DNA of 27,540 bases from a virus: positions 1 through 27,540 of the IMG/VR virus record IMGVR_UViG_3300031578_009723; one strand, given 5' to 3'. A program made the position numbers and the translations under genes. Each line of letters opens with the position of its first letter. The stretch's first letter is position 1. Shown here in pieces: positions 1 through 9,086 of the stretch. The notes below the pieces were generated by a model. The model worked only from the letters and a program-made list of their open reading frames with translations. It was not told the DNA's origin and did no database searches.

Positions 1-1079
1 TACTAACAGTTAGCAGATCAGGTTCAACTGCTACATATAAACTTGACTATAAAACAACAGAGAGCGATTTTATTCTTACAACTTGTGAAATGGAGATTTC
101 TTCAACTGGTGCTACATATAATATGACAAATGATGGAACAGCATTTGTTGTGTATTTCCCAAATAACCTAGCCATACCAAGGGGCGAACTAACTTATTTC
201 TTTACTATAAGTCATCCTTCAGAAGGAAACATAGCACAATATTCCACACAATTTATTTTTAGACAAGACTTGAGTGATTTTACAATGTCAGACGTTGTTT
301 CTGACGGAACATCTTATACTGTATATGATATTCCTACGGTGGAAAAAGACTATTACGATGCCATTAATCAAAGGGATTTCGAAGTTCAAGTAATGCAACA
401 ATTGCTTACAACTCTAACATTTAAAGATTACAGAATGTTGACTGACTTTATTAATTTTAAATTTTCAAATACAACGGGTATTCTTCGTAATATGCAATTA
501 AATGATGTAGATTTAGTTGCCGTTACATCAATAAGATGTGGAGCTCCATTGCTTCCAGTTGTTGGAGATCGTTATATTGTCGGTCGGGGAAGTACTGGAG
601 ATTGGGAAGATTATGATGATGATATTGCAACTTATACCAGTGATGGTACTTCTTATATCTGGGTTTTTACTGAACCAAAATCACAGCAAATGGTTTATGT
701 AACAAATGAAGATTATAAGTATATTTATTCTGACTTGGGATGGGTAAAACCAGAGTACGAGATTCCGCTTCAAATTTCTGTTGATGTATTTAGGGAAAGT
801 ACATATACTGGATCCCTTGGTGCGCTCACGCAAGAAATTAGGGATACTTTAGTGACTGCTTTTACAGATAGGTTTGGAATTAATGCAGAAATATATAGAT
901 CTGAAATTATAGATGTTATACAAGGCGTTGATGGAGTTGATCATTGTAGTTTGCTTACTCCTGAATCTAGTATCTTTTTTAATTTTGATATTAATTATTT
1001 TACACAAACAGAGCTTCTAGAATATGCACCAGAGTATGTATATTTTACAGAAGACGATATAACAATTAGGATATTCTAA
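1..1079 (+). CDS. Baseplate wedge protein, gp6/baseplate-J-like (5' end cut off)
   Basis: This frame stays open from base 3 to the first ATG at 90, so the gene begins outside the window and the internal ATG is not its start. The last ~85 residues look like the C-terminus of baseplate J/gp6-type proteins: a helical stretch (ALTQEIRDTLVTAFTDRFG), then a strand-rich part containing IDVIQGVDGVDHC and a beta-rich tail. In that family (T4 gp6, P2 gpJ) the protein forms the inner ring of the contractile-tail baseplate. The N-terminal visible part is Thr/Ser/Tyr-rich and beta-like. The next gene starts one base after the stop, so the two are probably co-transcribed. Both read on the plus strand, opposite to everything else here. 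The J-like assignment is a motif-level judgement, not a full alignment. Confidence 0.55.
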   Translation, partial: LTVSRSGSTATYKLDYKTTESDFILTTCEMEISSTGATYNMTNDGTAFVVYFPNNLAIPRGELTYFFTISHPSEGNIAQYSTQFIFRQDLSDFTMSDVVSDGTSYTVYDIPTVEKDYYDAINQRDFEVQVMQQLLTTLTFKDYRMLTDFINFKFSNTTGILRNMQLNDVDLVAVTSIRCGAPLLPVVGDRYIVGRGSTGDWEDYDDDIATYTSDGTSYIWVFTEPKSQQMVYVTNEDYKYIYSDLGWVKPEYEIPLQISVDVFRESTYTGSLGALTQEIRDTLVTAFTDRFGINAEIYRSEIIDVIQGVDGVDHCSLLTPESSIFFNFDINYFTQTELLEYAPEYVYFTEDDITIRIF

Positions 1080-1080
1080 T

Positions 1081-2199
1081 ATGGAAATATTGCTTAACAA
1101 AGTAGACCCAAATATACCTCAATTAAAAAGATTTATTACAACAAGTGCTGCAAGGGAACTGTCCGCACTTTCGACTCCATGTTATTATCCGAAAACGAAA
1201 AAATTCTATTCTGAACTATTGTATTTATTAAAAGTTACCGATAAAGATATAAAAGAATTTGTAAAAAGAACATATAAAGGAACAAAAGCAGAAAAGTTCA
1301 AATTGCCTAACGATGCTGGTACAAGCATTTTAGTTTTTATTATGCATTATTTTCTAATAAAAAGAGATCAATCTGCATTTTCAACAACTATGGTTTATTT
1401 TATGGTTATTCAATATGCAAGATTGATGTATAAGCAAATACAATATTGTCACGAAGACACTTTTAAATATACTCTTGATACATTGACAAGAACTCATTTA
1501 TTTTTCAGAGAAAAATCAATTCCGAATAGTCTATATTATCTAGCGAATCAAATGCAATCCAATTATGCAAAAGATATTAAAAATTGGGATGTAGATAGAA
1601 TTATTGCATTTTTAAGTGCTGCAAGAACAAGAATTTCTCAAAGTGTTAAAAGTTTTGCGAGAAGTTATTATAGTAATAAAAAGTCTGGGGCAATGATTAA
1701 AACTCAGGGTGAGATAAGCGATGATGAATCTAATAATTATCAGTATCAAGTTCTTGAAAAAGGTCAAAAAATAGTTGATGATATTGCAAAGAAAATTACT
1801 TCATATAAAGTAATTGATATGAAAGCATTTGAAGAAGCAAAACAAATAAGTAAGATTAAAACCTCAATTGCAACTTTAATTGTCAATGGTGTAACAAACG
1901 AAAAACATTTCAATAATGTTAAGATGTCATTACAATTATTTATTAAGGAAGCAAAAAGCGTTGATATGGTATGTGGGAATGAATTTTATACTTATGTTAA
2001 ACGTATGATGGCAATTAAAAGGACAGTTGCTCAATTATATTTCAAAGCTCAAATAAACATACTTCTCATAGAAATTTTAAAAGAAGTTGGTTATCTTAAA
2101 ACATATGAGAAGTACACGTCACAAACTCAATTCATTATAAGCTCTTTCTTAGCATTCTATTTAACAATAATGTTAAGAAGAAGCATTTGTAATACTTAA
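1081..2199 (+). CDS. Hypothetical protein, probably virion-associated
   Basis: A 372-residue Lys/Tyr/Ile-rich, mostly helical protein that I do not recognise. An AGGA about nine bases before the ATG supports the start, and the gene begins directly after the baseplate-like gene, so a structural or tail-assembly role is plausible by context only. It has a long helical middle (about residues 150-330) and a hydrophobic C-terminal segment (about 350-365), which could be a membrane segment or a buried helix. No catalytic motif or cysteine cluster is visible. Its stop codon interlocks with the stop of the convergent minus-strand gene, so the two messages must overlap at their 3' ends. Confidence 0.75.
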   Translation: MEILLNKVDPNIPQLKRFITTSAARELSALSTPCYYPKTKKFYSELLYLLKVTDKDIKEFVKRTYKGTKAEKFKLPNDAGTSILVFIMHYFLIKRDQSAFSTTMVYFMVIQYARLMYKQIQYCHEDTFKYTLDTLTRTHLFFREKSIPNSLYYLANQMQSNYAKDIKNWDVDRIIAFLSAARTRISQSVKSFARSYYSNKKSGAMIKTQGEISDDESNNYQYQVLEKGQKIVDDIAKKITSYKVIDMKAFEEAKQISKIKTSIATLIVNGVTNEKHFNNVKMSLQLFIKEAKSVDMVCGNEFYTYVKRMMAIKRTVAQLYFKAQINILLIEILKEVGYLKTYEKYTSQTQFIISSFLAFYLTIMLRRSICNT

Positions 2200-3497
2200 A
2201 GTCCAAAAGTAGTTCTAAGCCCTCCGGTTAATCTACTTAACAGATCTGTCTCTTTTGCTTTCGTTGTAGTAGATACTCTATCAGGCGGATTATTTTTTTC
2301 TTCATCTGTTAACTCTTCTTGTGTAGAAGCTTGATTTTTTGTAATTGCAAGCTCTTCAATACCACGTCTTCTTCTTGTATTTTCTTGTTGATCTGCAAAT
2401 GTATATTCTCCCGGTATTGTCGAAAAATTTTCAACACCAGGTTTAAAAGTATCGCTTGGACCAATTGATGCATCAAGGTAGGAGTTTAGAGTGGGCCTTG
2501 CTCTTCGATTTTCTGTGTCTGCTAGCATACTACTGAATAAGCTTCCGAAGTCAATTCTAACATCCACAATACCCAATCTTTGGTTATATGCAATTTGTTG
2601 CTGATCACCACCTTTAATAACAGTGATGTTTGATATGAATGCTGGGTCTAGATTATATATACCAGGAGAAACAATCTTATGAATAAATGGCCAACTATAT
2701 GTAATTCCGTCTGTAGAAATTGGAATTCCTAATAACATAATTGCAGCAATTGGTGCAGCAATATATTTTCTTGTTGATTCCTCACTTGATGGATTTGGAT
2801 TATAAAGTCTTACTGTTATAGTATATGATGGTTGAAAAGAACTTCCTTTCCAAACCATAGGAAAGTCAATTCTTGATCCAGCCATCAATTTAGAAACAAC
2901 ATCTACACCGCCCATAACGCTAGAAGGCAAAAGGCTTCTCATTACTCCTGCTGCTGCGGCACCGCCTTTTTGAAGGAGGGTGCCAGCTATGTTACCAAAT
3001 TTACCCATTCCTTTTATATCACCTGTTACTGCATCAAACACTTCCCCCATATCTCTACCACCACGAATCTGTGCTAAAGATGCAGCAGCATCAGAACCAA
3101 CATTTGTTAAGCTTTGCAGAAAGTTTTCTCCATATTCATTTGAAAAAGAATCGCTTGGAAAACTATCAGCTTGATATGCAAGGACTAGGCAACCCTCAGT
3201 ACTGTAGTTAGTCGCATATTTTGGTTGAGCTAAATTAAAGCCATGAGCATTGAGTATACTTAAATATGACAGATTTCTATGGGATATACTATTTTCATCA
3301 AATCTAAAAGCGGGAGATCTTCTAAATAGGTTTAGACCTCTTGAAAACGAAGGAATCCCAGGAAATATTTTTACAATCGGCATAGAGTTTTCCATGACTG
3401 TTTGTGATCTACCTTGCATCGTTTCATCAGTAAGATTGCCAGGAGGCAACCCTATTGTATAATCAATTGTAGTCATTTTTTTATGTAGTTTTGCCAT
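2196..3497 (-). CDS. Probable tail/baseplate structural protein of unknown type
   Basis: A 433-residue protein last in the minus-strand structural run, starting three bases past the tape-measure-like gene's stop, with GGAG ten bases before the ATG. The middle (about 215-330) alternates beta-strand and loop segments such as YTITVRLYNPNPSSEEST and VDVRIDFGSLFSSML. The C-terminal ~90 residues are charged and probably disordered (a QENTRRRRG patch, then Glu/Asn-rich sequence). A Gly/Ala-rich stretch lies near 140-195. Placement after terminase and tape measure and the beta-rich core suggest a tail tube, tube-cap or baseplate component. I cannot assign a family. It is unlikely to be an enzyme, because no conserved catalytic cluster is seen. 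Confidence 0.7.
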   Translation of the reverse strand: MAKLHKKMTTIDYTIGLPPGNLTDETMQGRSQTVMENSMPIVKIFPGIPSFSRGLNLFRRSPAFRFDENSISHRNLSYLSILNAHGFNLAQPKYATNYSTEGCLVLAYQADSFPSDSFSNEYGENFLQSLTNVGSDAAASLAQIRGGRDMGEVFDAVTGDIKGMGKFGNIAGTLLQKGGAAAAGVMRSLLPSSVMGGVDVVSKLMAGSRIDFPMVWKGSSFQPSYTITVRLYNPNPSSEESTRKYIAAPIAAIMLLGIPISTDGITYSWPFIHKIVSPGIYNLDPAFISNITVIKGGDQQQIAYNQRLGIVDVRIDFGSLFSSMLADTENRRARPTLNSYLDASIGPSDTFKPGVENFSTIPGEYTFADQQENTRRRRGIEELAITKNQASTQEELTDEEKNNPPDRVSTTTKAKETDLLSRLTGGLRTTFGL

Positions 3498-3499
3498 TT

Positions 3500-6400
3500 T
3501 TAATAATCTCCATCAACTTCACCCATCATTAAATATCTGTCGAAGTCACCACCCACATTTCTTGCCATCTGTCCACCATTATTTATCATAGCTGTTGTTT
3601 GATTTTGTATGTTAGTTGACAATATTGTTGTTTGCTGCGCTACATTTGCGGAGCCTTCTTTTGCATTAGCTTTTCCACTGTCAATTAATTTTTTGGTTGA
3701 ATCTGCAATTGCAATTCTGTTTGCCTCAGTTTGTGCCCAAGTTTTCTGTGCTTCTTGTTTTGCTAATTCACTTGCATTAGTAAATTGCTTACTCACTCTG
3801 TCGGTTATAGGTACATCTCTATCTAAAACGTATTGATCATATCCACCAGTTATACCCAGAGACAATTGATACTTTTTGAAGTTCTCTTGAACTGCTTCTG
3901 AGGTCATTGGCTTATATTTTGTATTTCCTTTAAGCCAACTCATGAATGCTTTTTCTCTTTTTATTCCGTATCCTTGAGCATCAGTGCCCATCCACTTTGC
4001 ACCATACCCACCCCGTCTAAGCCATTCTTGTCTTGCTGCTTGAATTTGCAGTGGAGTATAAAGCAAATACTCTTGGATGTTTTCCTGAATATAGCTTCTC
4101 TGTGCTGCAGCTATACTAACTTGATTAGCTTCACCCCACATACCAATATCTTGAATCCATTCTTTTCCCTGTGCAGTACTAGCCACTAATTGTATAGCCC
4201 TCGATCCTTCAAACCCTTGAGCGCCGCCTTGTCTTGCTGCTTTAAGTTGCTCAGCTGATTTTTTGCTAACACTACCAGACAATATAGCAGCTTTTCTGTC
4301 CCACTCATCCAGTTTACTTTTAAATCTTGCTGATATCCCAAGCCAGTCATCGATCTTTTTGCCCAGTTTCCACCCAAGATAAAATGCAAGAGCAGCAGAC
4401 ATAGCGCCGGCCATAACTCTTAAAAATGATGGATTTGTAAATACTTTTGTTACAATACCACCAAGTAATGGACCAACATTTTTAATTTTAAATAAAAGAG
4501 CCTTGAAGATTCCACCTTTTCCAAGAAATGCTCCTTTAATAATCCCCGTCAATCCCGCACCCAAATACTTGAAGATTCCACCTATTCCACCACGAGTAAA
4601 ACCAAACAACATCGGAAGAATAAACATCAAAGCAGTTGATAGTAATCCCCCAACTCTTTTGAAAGTCTTACCCAGAAATCCAAATGCACCTTTCCCTTTA
4701 GCTCTCCGAGAAGCTCTAACAAGCCGTTTCGCTTCTTTCTGTGCTGCCTTTCTTCTTTTAGCTCGCACTTTTTCAAGTTTGTCCTGAACAGATTTTTGCT
4801 TTTTTTCAAGTTTAGCTATTCTTTGTGCTTCTTTCTTTTTCTCTTTCTTTGTAAATTCTCTTTGAACTTCCCACAGTTTCGCTTCTCTCTCCTCTTTCAT
4901 TTCCTCTGGTATTGAACCTTTGATCCATACGGGCATTGCATCATGTTTTACTGCAAATTTTGCCATTTGTTTTGGCATATATTTCTCGTACTCAAGCTGA
5001 GTCATTGAACCTTCAACTGCTTGTGCAGATCCATATATTTTTTCAAGTCGTCCTTTGCCTATTGTCAGTCCAGCAAATTTTGTAACTTCACGAGCAAGTC
5101 TTCTTTTTCCCAGTTTGGATGCATACGCTCTTATTGCTTCGTCCCGTGATTCTCTTCCTTCACCCATAAGAACTGAGCCAAGTCTACCACCTAAACTTAT
5201 AGTACTGGCAATAATGTTGTTTAGAGCTCCACGCATCTTGCCAAAGATAGACCACGCACCTTGTCTAATACCTTCTAATGGTTTATATTTCGTACCTGTT
5301 ATAGCTGTTGATAAATCTCTTGTTGCTTCAGCTGTTGCTCTGGTGTACATTGCGATTCCGTCAAGCCGATACATTGTACCCGTATAAAGGATTCCAAGGT
5401 TTTCGTTCATCGCAGTAAACGGTTGTTTTTCTTTGGATAAATGTCCTTTATAACCGCCACGTGCCTTGAAGAAACCAAATATTGGTTTAAATGGCAGTCC
5501 AAATACTGTACGGAAAGATTTTTGAAGATACAGCAATGTTCGGAACGTTGGATGTTCAATCATCATTTTTTGCCATACTTGTTCCCAAGTACCAATTTGT
5601 GCACCAATAGCAGACTGAATTGCAAGTAGAGATCTAAGCATTCTTCTTTCTGATGGTTCCTCATATTGAGTTTGAACTTCTTGTAGTGCTTTGAAAAATC
5701 CTTTAACTATTCCGGTTTTTTGTTGTGCATGAAGGTCACCAATATATGTGTCCATTTTGGCAAGAGCTCCAGTTTGCCATCTAATTGAGTGAGCCGACAT
5801 AGCTTTTTGAATGGATATTTGCTTATCCATTCGTTCCAAAAGTTTATCTATAGGCATTACTACTTCTGCAGCATGGACTTGTGCCAACCCTCCCTTACCA
5901 ACTACACCACCTTTGGCCATTTTGGGTATTTTTTCTTTTGTCTTTTTGGTCATTACAAGACCCTTACCTATTTTCTTGGACTCTTTTACCCCTTTTTCTT
6001 TACCAGTAAAGAATGATTTTAATGAACCACCAACACCACTTAACGAACTACTAATATTCGCTTTCATTCTAGCAGTTGCAGTTTTAAATACATCTGTTTC
6101 TACAAATCTAGACACATAATATCCAAAAATTGGTGATGTTTTGGCTAACGCCATCGCAACCATTTTTTGAGGATCGTATTTAACATCATCCTGAGCTGCT
6201 TTTAAGGTTTGACTTAAAGCATCTTTTGAACCCTTTGCTAAATTCCATGCAATACCAGATAATCCCTTGCTGACATCTGTAACTGTCATGCTGAGTTTTC
6301 TAAGGACCTGATTCATTGATGTTTGAATAGAAGCAATGGAACCGTCGCTTGAGATATCTCTATCAATTTCACTCATTTTTTGGTCAATTTGACTTTGCAT

Positions 6401-6505
6401 ATTTGAAATCGCACGATTCACATTACTTATCTCAGAGATACGTTGATCCTTATGATCTGCTGGAGCTGTAATACTTCCGGGGGTTTTTGTTGGTTTGTCA
6501 GCCAT
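3500..6505 (-). CDS. Tape-measure-like tail protein
   Basis: A 1001-residue protein with features of tail tape-measure or tail-lumen proteins. Residues 1-110 are helical and coiled-coil-like. Residues 196-226 hold the MAKGGVVGKGG...AAEVVMPIDKLLERM segment, a glycine-rich signature common in tape-measure proteins. Residues 536-604 are a very basic Lys/Arg/Glu helix. Two hydrophobic segments follow at about 619-637 and 697-715, which could insert in the host membrane during ejection. In known tailed phages such proteins fill the tail tube, set its length and leave ahead of the DNA. It lies between the HExxH gene and another structural gene, and an AGAGGA precedes the ATG. No lysozyme or peptidase motif was seen. 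A different tail-lumen protein remains possible. Confidence 0.65.
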   Translation of the reverse strand: MADKPTKTPGSITAPADHKDQRISEISNVNRAISNMQSQIDQKMSEIDRDISSDGSIASIQTSMNQVLRKLSMTVTDVSKGLSGIAWNLAKGSKDALSQTLKAAQDDVKYDPQKMVAMALAKTSPIFGYYVSRFVETDVFKTATARMKANISSSLSGVGGSLKSFFTGKEKGVKESKKIGKGLVMTKKTKEKIPKMAKGGVVGKGGLAQVHAAEVVMPIDKLLERMDKQISIQKAMSAHSIRWQTGALAKMDTYIGDLHAQQKTGIVKGFFKALQEVQTQYEEPSERRMLRSLLAIQSAIGAQIGTWEQVWQKMMIEHPTFRTLLYLQKSFRTVFGLPFKPIFGFFKARGGYKGHLSKEKQPFTAMNENLGILYTGTMYRLDGIAMYTRATAEATRDLSTAITGTKYKPLEGIRQGAWSIFGKMRGALNNIIASTISLGGRLGSVLMGEGRESRDEAIRAYASKLGKRRLAREVTKFAGLTIGKGRLEKIYGSAQAVEGSMTQLEYEKYMPKQMAKFAVKHDAMPVWIKGSIPEEMKEEREAKLWEVQREFTKKEKKKEAQRIAKLEKKQKSVQDKLEKVRAKRRKAAQKEAKRLVRASRRAKGKGAFGFLGKTFKRVGGLLSTALMFILPMLFGFTRGGIGGIFKYLGAGLTGIIKGAFLGKGGIFKALLFKIKNVGPLLGGIVTKVFTNPSFLRVMAGAMSAALAFYLGWKLGKKIDDWLGISARFKSKLDEWDRKAAILSGSVSKKSAEQLKAARQGGAQGFEGSRAIQLVASTAQGKEWIQDIGMWGEANQVSIAAAQRSYIQENIQEYLLYTPLQIQAARQEWLRRGGYGAKWMGTDAQGYGIKREKAFMSWLKGNTKYKPMTSEAVQENFKKYQLSLGITGGYDQYVLDRDVPITDRVSKQFTNASELAKQEAQKTWAQTEANRIAIADSTKKLIDSGKANAKEGSANVAQQTTILSTNIQNQTTAMINNGGQMARNVGGDFDRYLMMGEVDGDY

Positions 6506-6517
6506 CTAATATTCCTC

Positions 6518-7399
6518 TTAAGCTACTATTTTAAATAATTTGGTTACTACTGGGTCATGTGGAGACATCTCAGCGAAAACACATGCTACTTCCGATAATG
6601 AAATTAGTTCTTGCATTGGTGTTGTGTACTGATTTTTACTTCTAAATGCATTATAATATGCATAATTTAGTGCTGAAAATAACATTTGAAATCTATTTAT
6701 GCTTTTTAGAAGAGATGGCATATGTACAATCATCAATTTTAAAGCAACCACCATCTCTGTCAATCTTTGTGTAAAATCTTGCTCTGCTAAAGTTGTATCA
6801 TTACCAAATAATTGTGAAATTAACCTATAATAATTTCCTAATTCTTTATTTGCATAATCTGGACCTCGTTTTTCAAGATTTGCGATATATTTCATCAATT
6901 CACTGATTTTCTTTTTATCGGGATAATTTACTTTAAAGTAATAATCGACAAATTCTGTATAATATGAGTGTAAATATTTAAAAAATGTGCTAGAAAACTT
7001 TGAAAAATCTCTTCCGGCTATCAAATGCATACATTCGTGCATTGTTGTGGAAACAAGTTCATTATTTGCTGCAGTTCCAATGATTGAAACCGAATTTTCG
7101 ATTAAAACTATAACTTTTTTATCTTTAACATGATAAAATCCAAGAATATACTTTTCTGGACCTGCTGTAAGTTTTGATTTGATAAAAGAAAGCAAGTTTT
7201 TTGACTTATAACATGGCATTACAAGCTGTTTTTTCACAAGACTCTCAATTTGATCCGCTATTTTATTTCCCTTTGAAGACTTAACAAAAGCTTCAACGAA
7301 TTTTTCTTTTAAAGAGTCAGATGAGTAAAATTTTGTACCATCTATTACCGTTTCAAGAGAAAGCGATATTGGTGCAGCCATTAGTTCCTGAATTTCCAT
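6518..7399 (-). CDS. HExxH zincin-like putative metallopeptidase in structural module
   Basis: A 293-residue protein with a clear HExxH zinc-binding motif (HECMH, residues 121-125) at the end of a helix, after a beta-rich stretch (YILGFYHVKDKKVIVLIENS). This is the usual layout of a zincin active site, with two His ligands and a general-base Glu. A third ligand would lie further on; acidic residues in TEFVDYY (148-154) are candidates. The rest is helical. There is no signal peptide, so any peptidase would act in the cell or from within the virion. Its place between terminase and tape measure suggests virion maturation, or carriage in the particle to act on a host substrate. It starts three bases after the terminase stop, with AAGGGG six bases upstream. 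HExxH alone can occur by chance, so activity is not certain. Confidence 0.55.
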   Translation of the reverse strand: MEIQELMAAPISLSLETVIDGTKFYSSDSLKEKFVEAFVKSSKGNKIADQIESLVKKQLVMPCYKSKNLLSFIKSKLTAGPEKYILGFYHVKDKKVIVLIENSVSIIGTAANNELVSTTMHECMHLIAGRDFSKFSSTFFKYLHSYYTEFVDYYFKVNYPDKKKISELMKYIANLEKRGPDYANKELGNYYRLISQLFGNDTTLAEQDFTQRLTEMVVALKLMIVHMPSLLKSINRFQMLFSALNYAYYNAFRSKNQYTTPMQELISLSEVACVFAEMSPHDPVVTKLFKIVA

Positions 7400-7401
7400 A
7401 T

Positions 7402-9057
7402 TTACCCCTTAAAAAATCTTAATGTGTCAACGAACCCTGTCGTTTCGTTGTAATTTTCTTTAACGTGTCTCATTATATCTTTATTTGTAAATGAAATACT
7501 TGGACTATCGTCATTCATATTCATAATGTCTTGCATTTCGCTAGATAATCCCCCAAATCTAGTTGAGTCAATCATCATAGGCGGATCATATTTTCTAACA
7601 TACATACAAACAGCAGCGGATAGAGCAATGTCGTCGTGACATCCAGTATCTGCCTCTACTTTTCCACTTGATTTAGAAACAAGACCCGTAAGTTCTAGAG
7701 CTAGACGCTGTGATTTAACAGATTCCGGATATTGAGTCATATATGAGTATAAAGCATCAATCATCAACGGTCTTGTTTTTGCATTAGTTGATAATCCGGG
7801 AACAATTGTATTAACTCCACGTTTTTCTTTATAAAGCATATAGGAGTACTCGCTTGCATTTAAATGTTCGACAACTTGGTTTCCATATGAGTTAGATTCA
7901 ACCACAATTGTTCCGGGGTACTCTGTTGCAGCAACTTTTACAACTTTTACGAAATCTAAGACTTTACATTTCCCCTGATACTCCCAAACTTGTTCTAATG
8001 TTTCATAATCCCATACTGTAATTGCTGATTTATCATTTCCATGCTCTGGAGCTGTATCGACTCCCATAATATAGTGTTTTTTAGGCACTGAGTTTTGAAA
8101 TTTCCAAACTTCGCCGTTAAATATCTTAATTTTATCAATTGGCTCAACACAAGAGTTTTGCATTGCTTCAACTGTGTCGGCTTCAAAGAATGATCCCTCT
8201 GTTGGTAAGAATTTTAGTTCTAATTCCTGTGCAATTCGTTTTTGATCATAGTCAAACAATGCACACTGAGTATTATACCAACTAGGATCATTTGCTAACT
8301 CTGGAATCATCTTCCAGTGAATTACAAATGGTGTAAAGATATCATCATGCGAAATACAGTTCATATATCGTTCAAAATACCATTGACCAATACCAACTGT
8401 TTTATTTGGAGTCGAAAGAACAACTGTTCCATACGGTATTCCAGCTTTTCTGGCTTGCATTTGGTTTGTTGATAAAGCAGGAACCATTGAAGTCCAAGCT
8501 GTACTAATATAATTAACAAATGCTGCTTCGTCAATAACCAAAAAAGTAATAGCTTTACCACGAAGAGTTTTATCAGGAGCATTTGGGTTTACAGGCGATG
8601 CATAAGCCTTTGAACCGTTTGTTAAAATAAATGAACGCTCAGTTCTCTTTGCAAATCCACGACCCAGAAGCCCTCCAGGTGGTTTCATCCAATCAGGAAG
8701 TTTTTCAACCATACCACGAATAACTCGGGCAAAGTCAGTAGCTTCAGCACCGTCTTTTGATATAATTCCTATAACAACATTGTCATAAAATGTTGTTAAC
8801 CATGCTGCATACGCTTGAACTACAGTTGAAATACCGATCTGACGGCTCTTCAGTACTAATACATATCTTTTAAGGTTAATAAGGTCAATTAGCTCTGTTT
8901 GTTTTGCATAAGGGCGAAATAATACATCCTTGCCAGGAAGCTCCAAATAAACGTAATTATTACAAAAATAATTGAAGCTTGCACGACATTTTAAAAACTC
9001 AGCAACATATTGATTAGCTAAATTTTTTAATTGTAATGGTTTCCTTTGTTTTGCCAT
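7402..9057 (-). CDS. terL: Terminase large subunit (ATPase/nuclease)
   Basis: The DNA-packaging motor, 551 residues, of T4 gp17 type. The ATPase domain has a variant P-loop KSRQIGIST (70-78) in which the usual GK lysine is Ile and a Lys sits at the front; this displaced-lysine form is known in terminases. Walker B with the catalytic Glu is FLVIDEAAF (172-180), and the coupling motif is VVLSTPN (212-218). The RNase-H-like nuclease domain has Asp334 (MGVDTAPEHG), Glu387 (VVESNSYG) and Asp475-Asp476 (CHDDIALS), the expected acidic triad. Length is normal and the gene looks intact. AAGGGG precedes the ATG. The gene sits between the hub-like gene and the HExxH gene. No small terminase subunit was recognised in the window. 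Confidence 0.95.
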   Translation of the reverse strand: MAKQRKPLQLKNLANQYVAEFLKCRASFNYFCNNYVYLELPGKDVLFRPYAKQTELIDLINLKRYVLVLKSRQIGISTVVQAYAAWLTTFYDNVVIGIISKDGAEATDFARVIRGMVEKLPDWMKPPGGLLGRGFAKRTERSFILTNGSKAYASPVNPNAPDKTLRGKAITFLVIDEAAFVNYISTAWTSMVPALSTNQMQARKAGIPYGTVVLSTPNKTVGIGQWYFERYMNCISHDDIFTPFVIHWKMIPELANDPSWYNTQCALFDYDQKRIAQELELKFLPTEGSFFEADTVEAMQNSCVEPIDKIKIFNGEVWKFQNSVPKKHYIMGVDTAPEHGNDKSAITVWDYETLEQVWEYQGKCKVLDFVKVVKVAATEYPGTIVVESNSYGNQVVEHLNASEYSYMLYKEKRGVNTIVPGLSTNAKTRPLMIDALYSYMTQYPESVKSQRLALELTGLVSKSSGKVEADTGCHDDIALSAAVCMYVRKYDPPMMIDSTRFGGLSSEMQDIMNMNDDSPSISFTNKDIMRHVKENYNETTGFVDTLRFFKG

Positions 9058-9070
9058 ACTATTCCCCTTA

Positions 9071-9081
9071 TTATTTTGTTC
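9071..9081 (-). promoter_or_regulatory. Candidate promoter motif GAACAAAATAA upstream of terL
   Basis: The minus-strand 11-mer GAACAAAATAA lies in the short gap before terL and is identical to the one upstream of the hub-like gene (10357-10367). A one-mismatch copy precedes the ubiquitin-like gene (24777-24787). The distances to the start codons differ (13, 25 and 32 bases), so it is not part of the SD. It may be a phage promoter element, but the AAGGGG of terL begins two bases downstream, which leaves very little leader. Confidence 0.35.
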
Positions 9082-9086
9082 TAACT

